A stretch of DNA of 64,000 nt from Streptomyces malachitofuscus (GTDB lineage: Bacteria; Actinomycetota; Actinomycetes; Streptomycetales; Streptomycetaceae). A program made the position numbers and the translations under genes. The notes beneath the pieces are model-generated. The model had not been told where the DNA came from, did no database searches, and saw only the letters and a list, made by a program, of their open reading frames with translations. The stretch spans positions 124,001 through 188,000 of the forward strand of contig NZ_BMUF01000006.1 in the NCBI RefSeq assembly GCF_014650055.1, given 5' to 3'. Below, piece after piece: positions 7,967 to 16,101 of this stretch (position 1 is its first letter; each line of letters opens with the position of its first letter).

Positions 7967-10363
7967 GTGGGCGGGATCACTCTGACGCAGGACGAGCCGG
8001 TCACGGCGCCGCCGGCCGGCGGTCCGCCGCCACCGGCCGCCGAGCCCGGCCTGAGCCCGCGCCGGGTCCGCCTGGTCTTCGTCGCCCTGATGCTCGCCCT
8101 GCTGCTCGCCGCCCTCGAGCAGATGATCGTCGCCACCGCACTCCCGAAGATCGTCGGCGAGCTGCACGGCCTGAACAGCATGTCCTGGGTGATCACCGCC
8201 TATCTGCTCACCGCGACCGTCGGACTGCCCGTCTACGGCAAGCTCGGCGATCAGCTGGGCCGCAAGGGCGTCTTCCAGTTCGCGATCCTCGTCTTCGTCG
8301 TCGGATCCGCGCTGGCCGGCCGCGCGACGACCATGGATCAGCTCATCGCCTGCCGCGCGGTGCAGGGCGTCGGCGCGGGCGGACTGCTGATCGGCGTCCA
8401 GGCGATCATGGCGGACATCGTGCCCGCGCGGCAGCGCGGCCGCTTCATGGGGCTGATCGGCGCCGCCTTCGGCCTCGCCTCCGTGGCGGGCCCCCTGCTC
8501 GGCGGCTACTTCACCGACCACCTCTCGTGGCGCTGGTGCTTCTACGTCAACGTGCCGTTCGGCATCGTCACCATGGTCGTCGTCGCCCTGGCGCTCAGAC
8601 TCCCCAAACCGGCCGCCCGGGCCCGCTTCGACCTCCTCGGCACCCTGCTGCTGGCCGCCGCCTCCACCTGCCTGGTGCTGCTGACCAGCTGGGGCGGCAC
8701 CGAGTACGCCTGGGACTCCCGGCTCGTGCTGGGCCTCGGCGCGGGCGCCGCCGCGGCCACCGTCCTCTTCCTGGTCGCCGAGCGCTTCGCCGCCGAACCC
8801 CTCATCCCGCTGCGGCTGTTCCGGGACTCCGTCTTCAACGTCACCGGCCTGGTGGGCCTGGTGATCGGCGTCGCCCTGTTCGGCGCCGCGAGCTATCTCC
8901 CGACGTATCTGCAGATGGTCGAGGGAGCCGGCGCCACCGAGTCCGGACTGCTGATGCTGCCCATGATGGGCGGCATCGTCGGCGCGTCGGTCATCTCCGG
9001 ACAGCTCATCAGCCGCACCGGCCGCTACCGACGCCACCCCGTCGTCGGCAGCGCCCTGGCCGTCGTCGGGATGTGGCTCCTCTCCCGCCTGGAGACCGGC
9101 ACGCCCCGGCTGCACTACAGCATCTGGATGGCCGTGCTCGGCGCCGGTATCGGCATGGTGATGCCGGTGCTGATCCTCGCCGTGCAGAACTCCGTGCGCC
9201 CCTCCGACCTCGGCACCGCCACCAGCGCCAACAACTACTTCCGGCAGATCGGCGGCAGCGTCGGCGCCGCCGTCTTCGGCACCCTCTTCGCGGGGCGGCT
9301 CACCGACGCGCTCGACGAGCGGCTCCCCGCGGACGCCGGCGCCGTGCCCGCGGACGCCGAGTCGATCACACCGGAGCTCGTGCACGCGCTGCCGCCCGAA
9401 CTGCGCGACGCCTACGTCCAGGCTTACGCGGACGCCATGCCGCGCATCTTCCTCTATCTGGTGCCGGTGCTCGTCCTCGGCCTGCTCATCGCCTTCTTCC
9501 TCAAGGAGAAACCACTGGTGTCCCACCACACCCCCATCGCCGACCCGGCCCCGGACGCCCCGCACCTCCACGCGCGCGTGCCGCACGCCCGTGCGCCGCA
9601 CGCCGGCGGCATCCCCGTCTGCGGAACCGTGCAGCATCCCGACGGGACGGCCGTACCGCGCGCGGCGCTCACCCTCATCGACGTCTCCGGACAGCAGACC
9701 GGCCGCGGCGCCAGCGGCGAGGACGGACGGTACGCGCTGGCCACGCCCGGCCCGGGAGCGTACGTCCTGATCGCCGCCGCCGGCGGTCACCAGCCGCAGG
9801 CGGTCTCCGTGACCGTCGGCGAACGGCCGGTCGAACTCGACGTCGTCCTCGGCGGCGCCGGCCGGCTCGCCGGCAGCGTCCTCACCGCCGACGGCACACC
9901 GGTGCGCGACGCCGCCGTCACCCTCACCAACGTCCACGGGGAGGTCGTCGCCGGCACCCGCAGCGGACGCGAGGGCGGTTACGTCATCGGCGAGCTGGTG
10001 GCCGGCGAGTACACCCTCGCGGCGAGCGCCCCGGCCTTCCGCCCGGCCGCCCTCCCGGTCACCGTCCAGGCGGCCCGCGAGACCCGCCAGGACATCGAGC
10101 TGGCCGGCGGGGCCGTGCTGCGCGGCACGGTGCGGGCCGGGGGCGGACGGCCCGTGGAGGAGGCGCGCGTGACCCTCCTGGATGCCGCGGGCAACGTCGT
10201 CGACACCCTCACCACCGGGCCCGACGGCACCTTCCGGTTCATCGACCTGGCGTCCGGCGAGTACACCGTCATCGCCGCCGGATACCCGCCCGTCGCGACC
10301 GTGCTCCAGGTGGCCGGCGGAGGCCGCACGGAACGCGACCTCCAGCTCGGGCACGAGGACTGA
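7967..10363 (+). CDS. DHA2-type MFS exporter fused to three carboxypeptidase-regulatory-like domains
   Basis: A 798-residue inner-membrane protein. Residues about 30-520 form a drug:H+ antiporter of the DHA2 (14-helix, EmrB/QacA-like) type with the family motifs GKLGDQLGRKG and GPLLGGYF. Residues about 548-798 hold three beta-sandwich repeats of the CarboxypepD_reg/CnaB type (each with a G-T/S-V start and DGxYxxxxxxxGxYxL core). In this transporter family the C-terminus is normally cytoplasmic, so the sandwiches would hang inside the cell, which is unusual. I use GTG at 7967 because GGGGAG lies 7 nt upstream; an ATG at 7916 has no ribosome binding site. The substrate is unknown. Confidence 0.9.
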   Translation: MGGITLTQDEPVTAPPAGGPPPPAAEPGLSPRRVRLVFVALMLALLLAALEQMIVATALPKIVGELHGLNSMSWVITAYLLTATVGLPVYGKLGDQLGRKGVFQFAILVFVVGSALAGRATTMDQLIACRAVQGVGAGGLLIGVQAIMADIVPARQRGRFMGLIGAAFGLASVAGPLLGGYFTDHLSWRWCFYVNVPFGIVTMVVVALALRLPKPAARARFDLLGTLLLAAASTCLVLLTSWGGTEYAWDSRLVLGLGAGAAAATVLFLVAERFAAEPLIPLRLFRDSVFNVTGLVGLVIGVALFGAASYLPTYLQMVEGAGATESGLLMLPMMGGIVGASVISGQLISRTGRYRRHPVVGSALAVVGMWLLSRLETGTPRLHYSIWMAVLGAGIGMVMPVLILAVQNSVRPSDLGTATSANNYFRQIGGSVGAAVFGTLFAGRLTDALDERLPADAGAVPADAESITPELVHALPPELRDAYVQAYADAMPRIFLYLVPVLVLGLLIAFFLKEKPLVSHHTPIADPAPDAPHLHARVPHARAPHAGGIPVCGTVQHPDGTAVPRAALTLIDVSGQQTGRGASGEDGRYALATPGPGAYVLIAAAGGHQPQAVSVTVGERPVELDVVLGGAGRLAGSVLTADGTPVRDAAVTLTNVHGEVVAGTRSGREGGYVIGELVAGEYTLAASAPAFRPAALPVTVQAARETRQDIELAGGAVLRGTVRAGGGRPVEEARVTLLDAAGNVVDTLTTGPDGTFRFIDLASGEYTVIAAGYPPVATVLQVAGGGRTERDLQLGHED

Positions 10364-10501
10364 AAGGGTCCCTCACACGGGAAAACGCGCGCTGGACCGG
10401 GCGGGCAATTCCAGCAATGCCACACATCGCAACCGACCGTGGCCGTACGGTGGTGACGGCGGTACAGATCTTGCGCAGCCGGGGGAGAGAGGGCCTGGGC
10501 C

Positions 10502-12955
10502 ATGGACCGTGGCACCGAGCGGAACGCACCTCCCGATCGCCGCACCGGTGACGGCACGGCGACCGAACGGGGCGGCGTCGGCCGGATCCCGCTGGCCGTG
10601 GTCGTCGTCGACCGCGACGGACTCGTCTCGCACTGGAGCACGGGCGCGCGGCGCCTCTTCGCACTCTCCAAGAAGGAGGCCCTCGGCCGACCGGCCGTCG
10701 ACCTGCTGCCGGTCACCGGGGCCCTGCCCGAGGAGGACGAGGACACCCCGTACGGGGCGTACGCGCCCTACGACGGACTGGGCCCCGGCCTCGGCGTCTC
10801 GCTCGGCGGCGGCCTGGCCTACCCGGCGGCCGGCCGGGCCCGCCTGGCCGGAGCCGGGGCGGGCCGTGTCGACGTGCTGTGGTGGGCGTATCCGCTCGTC
10901 GGACCGGGAGAGGAGCGGCTGCTGGTGCTGGCCGCCGACGCGGACGGGCTGCGCACGGACGAGGCCGGGGTGTTCGAGCGCATAGCGCCCGGTTTCGCCC
11001 TGCACACCGACTTCCCCGGCGCCGAGGAGCTCGCCCGCCGGCTGCCCGAGATCCTCCCCAGCATGAGCGTCGACGACAGCGCGCGCATCGTCGCCCAGGT
11101 CCTCGAACTGGGCTACCCCATCCTGGAGTTCAGCCAGAACGACCGCGTGCCGGTCACCCCCGACTGGGGCGTGCCCCGGCGCGTGGAGCGCAGGGAGCGC
11201 CGCGAACGGGCCGCGCGGGCCCTGGCGGCGGGCGAACCGCTGCCCGAGGAACTGCGGGACGAGAGCGAGGACCTCGAGTACGCCGCCGTCCGCGAGCGCC
11301 TGGAATTCCTCAACGAGGTCAGCTCCCGCATCGGCACCTCCCTGGACCTCGCGCGCACCATCGTCGAGGTCAGCAAGGCCGTGGTGCCCCGCTTCACCGA
11401 CGTGGCCGGCACCTATCTGCGCGAACAGGTCGTCGCCGGTGAGGGGTTCGACGAGGGGGTCCCGGACACCACCACCATGTGGCACCGGGTCGCCCTGGAG
11501 CACACCGACGAACCCGGCCGCTGGGACGACGTCGTGCCCGTCGGCGAGGCCATGCCCTTTCCGGCGCACACCCCGTTCTTCCAGTGCATGACCACCGGCG
11601 AACCCGTCCTCGTGCCGCACATCAGCGAGGAGATGGGCCACGCCATCGCCTCCCAGTTCGACAAGCGCGACATCCGGCCCCTGATCACCGGCCGTTCCAT
11701 GCTGGTCGTCCCGCTGAAGGCGCGTCAGGTCGTCCTCGGCTTCATGATCCTGCTGCGCCATCCGGAGCGCCGGCTGTTCGACGACATGGACCGGGTCACC
11801 GGCGCCGAACTCGCCGCCCGGGCCGGGCTCGTGCTCGACAACGCGCGCATGTACACGTACCAGGAGAACGTCGCCGAGACGCTCCAGGACAGCATGCTGC
11901 CGCACATCCCGCCGCGCATGGCGGGCTGCGACATCGCCACCCGCTATCTGCCGGGCACCCTGCTCGGCCGGATCGGCGGCGACTGGTTCGACTCGGTCAA
12001 ACTGCCCGGCGCCCGGACCGCGTTCGTCGTGGGCGACGTCATGGGACACGGCCTGAACTCGGCCGCCATGATGGGCCAGTTGCGCACCGCCGTGCAGACC
12101 ATGGCCGCCCTGGACCTGCCGCCCGCGCAGCTGCTGCGCAACCTCGACGACCTGGCGCAGCGGCTCGGCGACGGCTACCTGGCCACCTGCCTGTACGCCG
12201 TCTACGACCCCATCGTGAGCGAACTGCACCTGGCCAACGCCGGGCACATCCCGCCGGTGCTGGTGCGGGCCGCGGACGGACGCAGCGAACTGCTGGACCT
12301 GCCCACGGGTGCCCCCATCGGCGTCGGCGGGGTGCCGTTCGAGGCGGTGCGGGTGCGCGTGGAGCCCGGCGACCGACTGGTGATGTGCACCGACGGACTG
12401 GTCGAGGTGCGCGGCGAGGACATCGGCGTCGGCCTCGCCACCCTGTGCGAGTCCGCCGCCCACCCGGCCGCCTCCATGGACGACGCCTGCGACACCATCA
12501 TCCGCGCCCTCAACACCAGAGGCGGCCGCAAGGACGACGTGGCGCTGCTGATGGCCCGCCTGAGCGGCATCGAACCCGACGACGTCGCCGAATGGCGGTT
12601 CACCCCCGAACCGTCCGAGGTGGGCCGGGCCCGCGCGGCGGTCCGGGAACAGCTCCACGACTGGCGGCTGCCCAAGCTCGCCGACGGCGCCGAGTTGATG
12701 GTGAGCGAGCTCGTCACCAACGCCGTACGGCACTCCCACGCCCGGCCCGTCGCCCTGCGGCTGGTGCGCGGGGACACGCTGCTGTGCGAGGTGGAGGACG
12801 ACGACCACGAGCTGCCGACGCTGCTCAACGCACGGCCGACGGACGAGACCGGGCGCGGGCTGCGCGTGGTCAGCACCCTTGCCCGCGAGTGGGGGACGAG
12901 CCGGACGACGTCCGGGAAGACCGTGTGGTTCGAGCTGACCCTGCCGCGCCGCTGA
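10502..12955 (+). CDS. PAS/GAF/SpoIIE-type PP2C phosphatase with C-terminal HATPase domain
   Basis: An 817-residue cytosolic regulator. A PAS-like segment (about 28-75) and a GAF domain (about 260-440) precede a PPM/SpoIIE serine phosphatase with metal-binding motifs GGDWFD (about 492), GDVMGHG (about 511) and CTDGLVE (about 628). A GHKL ATPase domain of anti-sigma type follows, with N-box ELVTNAVRHSH near 735. In Streptomyces such proteins combine phosphatase and kinase activity on STAS anti-sigma antagonists and so tune SigB-family sigma factors. No partner STAS gene is adjacent. The GGGGGAG before the ATG is spaced rather far (about 13 nt). Confidence 0.93.
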   Translation: MDRGTERNAPPDRRTGDGTATERGGVGRIPLAVVVVDRDGLVSHWSTGARRLFALSKKEALGRPAVDLLPVTGALPEEDEDTPYGAYAPYDGLGPGLGVSLGGGLAYPAAGRARLAGAGAGRVDVLWWAYPLVGPGEERLLVLAADADGLRTDEAGVFERIAPGFALHTDFPGAEELARRLPEILPSMSVDDSARIVAQVLELGYPILEFSQNDRVPVTPDWGVPRRVERRERRERAARALAAGEPLPEELRDESEDLEYAAVRERLEFLNEVSSRIGTSLDLARTIVEVSKAVVPRFTDVAGTYLREQVVAGEGFDEGVPDTTTMWHRVALEHTDEPGRWDDVVPVGEAMPFPAHTPFFQCMTTGEPVLVPHISEEMGHAIASQFDKRDIRPLITGRSMLVVPLKARQVVLGFMILLRHPERRLFDDMDRVTGAELAARAGLVLDNARMYTYQENVAETLQDSMLPHIPPRMAGCDIATRYLPGTLLGRIGGDWFDSVKLPGARTAFVVGDVMGHGLNSAAMMGQLRTAVQTMAALDLPPAQLLRNLDDLAQRLGDGYLATCLYAVYDPIVSELHLANAGHIPPVLVRAADGRSELLDLPTGAPIGVGGVPFEAVRVRVEPGDRLVMCTDGLVEVRGEDIGVGLATLCESAAHPAASMDDACDTIIRALNTRGGRKDDVALLMARLSGIEPDDVAEWRFTPEPSEVGRARAAVREQLHDWRLPKLADGAELMVSELVTNAVRHSHARPVALRLVRGDTLLCEVEDDDHELPTLLNARPTDETGRGLRVVSTLAREWGTSRTTSGKTVWFELTLPRR

Positions 12956-13113
12956 CCGCGGTGACCGCCGACTCCGGTGGTACAAGGGCGCGTTGCGGGG
13001 GGAACGAGCCGTGAAGGAATGCGCTCGCGCGCTTGTCCGCGCGCCCGGGGCGCGATACACCGTACTGGCCCGTCACACGGGGCGGGTCGGTGTCGCACCC
13101 TGGGGAGTCGGTC

Positions 13114-13839
13114 ATGAGCGTGACGAGTCGGTACCGGGAGGCCTGGGAAGGCTTCTGGCGTGAGGCACCGGACGAGGAGGGGGCCGTCTTCTGGGACGCG
13201 GAGCCCGCCCTGACCGTGGCCCGCCACCTCGCCCTGTTCGAACCGCATCTCACCGACCCGGGGCTCGCGCTGGTGGACCTCGGCTGCGGCAACGGCACCC
13301 AGACCCGCTTCCTGGCCGACCGCTTCCCCCACGTCCTCGGCGCCGACCTGTCCCCGGCCGCCCTGGACCACGCCCGCCGGGCGGACCCGGCCGGGCAGGC
13401 GACGTACCGTCAGCTGGACGCCGCGGAGAAGGCCGAGGCGCAGGCGCTGCACGCGGAACTCGGCGACGCCAACGTCTATGTGCGCGGTGTCCTGCACCAG
13501 TGCGAGGCGGACGACCGGCAGGCGCTGGCGGACGGCATCGCCACGATCGTGGGCGAGCGCGGCCGCGCCTTCCTCGTCGAGCCGTCCGAGGCCGCGGGAG
13601 CGGTGCTGCGGAGCTTCGCCGCCGGCCCCGGCGGCCCGCCACCCAAACTCGCGCCGGTCCTCCGGCACGGCATAGCCCCCGGCGAGGTCGCCGACGCGGC
13701 GGTGCCCGAGTTCCTGACCGCGGCCGGCCTCACCGTACTGGCGACCGGCACCCTCCCGCTGACCACCACCGAGTACGGCCCCGACGGCACCCGCATAGAA
13801 CTGCCGTCCCTCTGGTTCGTGACGGGCCGCGCCACGTAG
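13114..13839 (+). CDS. Class I SAM-dependent methyltransferase
   Basis: A 241-residue enzyme with the SAM-binding motif I VDLGCGNGTQTRFLA near residue 54 and an acidic motif II (GADLSPAALDHA). It resembles small Streptomyces methyltransferases of unknown substrate. The ATG at 13114 has GGGGAG six nt upstream; the frame is open further upstream, but no better start appears. It is followed by a GC-rich hairpin (13862-13879). Confidence 0.82.
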   Translation: MSVTSRYREAWEGFWREAPDEEGAVFWDAEPALTVARHLALFEPHLTDPGLALVDLGCGNGTQTRFLADRFPHVLGADLSPAALDHARRADPAGQATYRQLDAAEKAEAQALHAELGDANVYVRGVLHQCEADDRQALADGIATIVGERGRAFLVEPSEAAGAVLRSFAAGPGGPPPKLAPVLRHGIAPGEVADAAVPEFLTAAGLTVLATGTLPLTTTEYGPDGTRIELPSLWFVTGRAT

Positions 13840-13905
13840 GATCCCGCAGGTCGGCGGACCCGCCCGGCACCGGCCGGGCCCGTCAGTGGTCTGGACCGGT
13901 GAGAG

Positions 13906-13914
13906 TTGTCCACA
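13906..13914 (+). promoter_or_regulatory. Single DnaA-box-like sequence
   Basis: TTGTCCACA matches the preferred Streptomyces DnaA box exactly. It lies about 40 nt upstream of the peptidase operon. No second box is visible nearby, so this is not an origin. Confidence 0.4.
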
Positions 13915-13954
13915 GGCTGCCCGGGATTCGGCGGAACGACGTAGCGTGTTCTGC

Positions 13955-14788
13955 ATGAAGATCCTCATCAGCGCCGACATGGAGGGCGCCACCGGTGTCA
14001 CCTGGCCGGCCGACGTGCTGCCGGGGACTCCCCAGTGGGAGCGGTGCCGGTCCCTGTTCACCTCGGACGTCAACGCGGCCGTGCAGGGCTTCTTCGACGG
14101 CGGCGCCGACGAGGTGCTGATCAACGAGGCCCACTGGACCATGCGCAACCTGCTCCTGGAACAGCTGGACGACCGGGCCGAGATGCTCACCGGCCGGCAC
14201 AAGGCGCTGTCCATGGTCGAGGGCGTGCAGCACGGCGACGTGGACGGCATCGCGTTCATCGGCTACCACGCCGGCGCCGGCATGGAGGGCGTCCTCGCGC
14301 ACACCTACCTCGCCAACTCCATCACCGGGGTGTGGGTGAACGACGTACGGGCCAGTGAGGGTCTGCTCAACGCGCACGTGGTCGCCGAGTACGGCGTGCC
14401 GGTGGTCCTGGTCACCGGTGACGACGTGGCCTGCGAGGACGCCCTCGGGTACGCGCCCGAGGCGCTCAAGGTGGCCGTGAAGGACCATGTCTCCCGGTAT
14501 GCGGCGGTGTGCCGCACGCCGGGCCGGACGGCCGCCGACATCCGCGCGGCCGCCAAGGAGGCGGCCGCGCTGGCGGTGCGCCGGGAGCCGGCCGACGGCG
14601 GGCCCTTCACCGTGGCGGTGGAGTTCGACGCCGAGCACCTGGCGATGGCCGCCACCGTCGTGCCGGGCGTGACCCGGACCGGCGAGCGCAAGGTGGCATA
14701 CACCAGCGGGACCATGTACGACGGGATCCGCACCTTCAAGGCGGTCACCACGATCGCCTCGGCCGCGGTGGAGGAGCAGTATGGCTGA
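13955..14788 (+). CDS. M55 family D-aminopeptidase (DppA-like)
   Basis: A 277-residue cytosolic zinc peptidase. The N-terminal ISADMEGATGV carries the family's D-x-E metal ligands, and FIGYHAGAG near residue 105 carries a histidine ligand. M55 enzymes remove N-terminal D-amino acids, for instance from D-Ala-D-Ala released by cell-wall turnover. The ATG has no ribosome binding site; TAGCGT ends 7 nt before it, suggesting leaderless translation. It is the first gene of a four-peptidase run and overlaps the M20 gene by 8 nt. Confidence 0.9.
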   Translation: MKILISADMEGATGVTWPADVLPGTPQWERCRSLFTSDVNAAVQGFFDGGADEVLINEAHWTMRNLLLEQLDDRAEMLTGRHKALSMVEGVQHGDVDGIAFIGYHAGAGMEGVLAHTYLANSITGVWVNDVRASEGLLNAHVVAEYGVPVVLVTGDDVACEDALGYAPEALKVAVKDHVSRYAAVCRTPGRTAADIRAAAKEAAALAVRREPADGGPFTVAVEFDAEHLAMAATVVPGVTRTGERKVAYTSGTMYDGIRTFKAVTTIASAAVEEQYG

Positions 14789-16085
14789 CGAGCGGGCCCT
14801 GGACGAGGTCGTGACGTTCACATCCGACCTGATCAGGATCGACACGACCAACAGGGGCGGGGGAGACTGCCAGGAGCGGCCCGCCGCCGAGTACGCCGCC
14901 GCCCGGCTCGCCGAGGCCGGCCTGGAGCCGGTGCTCCTGGAGCGCACCCCGGGCCGGACCAACGTCGTCGCGCGCCTGGAGGGCACCGACCCGTCGGCCG
15001 ACGCGCTGCTCGTCCACGGGCACCTGGACGTCGTACCGGCCGAGGCCGCCGACTGGAGCGTGCACCCGTTCTCCGGGGAGGTCCGCGACGGCGTCGTCTG
15101 GGGACGCGGCGCCGTCGACATGAAGAACATGGACGCGATGATCCTCGCCGTGGTGCGCGCCTGGGCCCGCCAGGGCGTGCGGCCCCGCCGCGACATCGTC
15201 ATCGCCTTCACCGCCGACGAGGAGGCCAGCGCCGAGGACGGCTCCGGATTCCTCGCAGACCGGCACGCCCACCTCTTCGAGGGCTGCACCGAGGGCGTCA
15301 GCGAGTCCGGCGCGTTCACCTTCCACGACGGCGCCGGGCGGCAGTTCTACCCGATCGCGGCCGGCGAGCGCGGCACCGCATGGCTGAAGCTCACCGCGCG
15401 CGGCCGGGCCGGGCACGGCTCCAAGGTCAACCGGGAGAACGCGGTGACCCGCCTCGCCGCCGCCGTCACCCGCATCGGAGAGCACGAATGGCCGCTGCGG
15501 CTCACCCCGACGGTGCGGGCCGCGCTTACCGAAATCGCCGCCGTGTACGGCGTCGAGACGGACCTGGCGGACGTGGACGCCCTGCTGGACAAGCTCGGCA
15601 CGGCCGGCAAGCTCGTCGAGGCCACCGTCCGCAACAGCGCCAACCCGACCATGCTGGACGCCGGGTACAAGATCAACGTGATCCCCGGGGAGGCCGCGGC
15701 GCGCGTCGACGGCCGGTACCTCTGGGGCGCCGAGGACGAGTTCCGCGCGACCATGGACCGGCTCACCGGCCCGGACGTCGACTGGGAGTTCGAGCACCAC
15801 GAGGTGGCCCTCCAGGCGCCGGTGGACTCGCCGACGTTCGCCCGGATGCGGGCCGCCGTGGAGGAGTTCGCTCCGGAGGGGCATGTCGTGCCGTACTGCA
15901 TGTCCGGCGGCACGGACGCCAAGCAGTTCTCCCGGCTCGGCATCACCGGCTACGGCTTCGCGCCCCTGAAGCTGCCCGAGGGCTTCGACTACCAGGCCCT
16001 CTTCCACGGTGTCGACGAGCGTGTGCCCGTGGAGGCGCTCCACTTCGGTGTCCGGGTCCTCGACCGATTCCTGCGTTCGGCCTGA
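14781..16085 (+). CDS. M20 family metallopeptidase (dipeptidase / ArgE-DapE-like)
   Basis: A 434-residue two-zinc peptidase. The metal and catalytic motifs are in order: HGHLDVVP (His ligand and catalytic Asp), GAVDMKN (bridging Asp), DEEAS (general-base Glu and metal Glu) and the terminal GGTDAKQF/FHGVDE region. A dimerisation domain with GHGSKVNRENA lies in the middle. M20 enzymes of this type hydrolyse dipeptides or N-acyl amino acids. The start lies inside the M55 stop region, so translation is probably coupled, and the two enzymes may act on the same peptide pool. Confidence 0.92.
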   Translation: MADERALDEVVTFTSDLIRIDTTNRGGGDCQERPAAEYAAARLAEAGLEPVLLERTPGRTNVVARLEGTDPSADALLVHGHLDVVPAEAADWSVHPFSGEVRDGVVWGRGAVDMKNMDAMILAVVRAWARQGVRPRRDIVIAFTADEEASAEDGSGFLADRHAHLFEGCTEGVSESGAFTFHDGAGRQFYPIAAGERGTAWLKLTARGRAGHGSKVNRENAVTRLAAAVTRIGEHEWPLRLTPTVRAALTEIAAVYGVETDLADVDALLDKLGTAGKLVEATVRNSANPTMLDAGYKINVIPGEAAARVDGRYLWGAEDEFRATMDRLTGPDVDWEFEHHEVALQAPVDSPTFARMRAAVEEFAPEGHVVPYCMSGGTDAKQFSRLGITGYGFAPLKLPEGFDYQALFHGVDERVPVEALHFGVRVLDRFLRSA

Positions 16086-16101
16086 GCGAGTGGGGGAGAC
16101 G

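Noticed and set aside
10373-13060. Long antisense reading frame of about 895 residues opposite the PP2C gene
   Set aside because: Composition (Gly/Val/Arg/His-rich, no domain) is typical of GC-driven shadows, and the plus strand encodes clear catalytic motifs. The same applies to other long antisense frames, for example at 902-3109, 4405-6105, 7925-10354, 47574-50699 and 51270-53927.
13862-13879. Functional terminator after the methyltransferase at 13114
   Set aside because: A 7-bp GC stem with a 4-nt loop and no T-run is too common in this composition to call with confidence.
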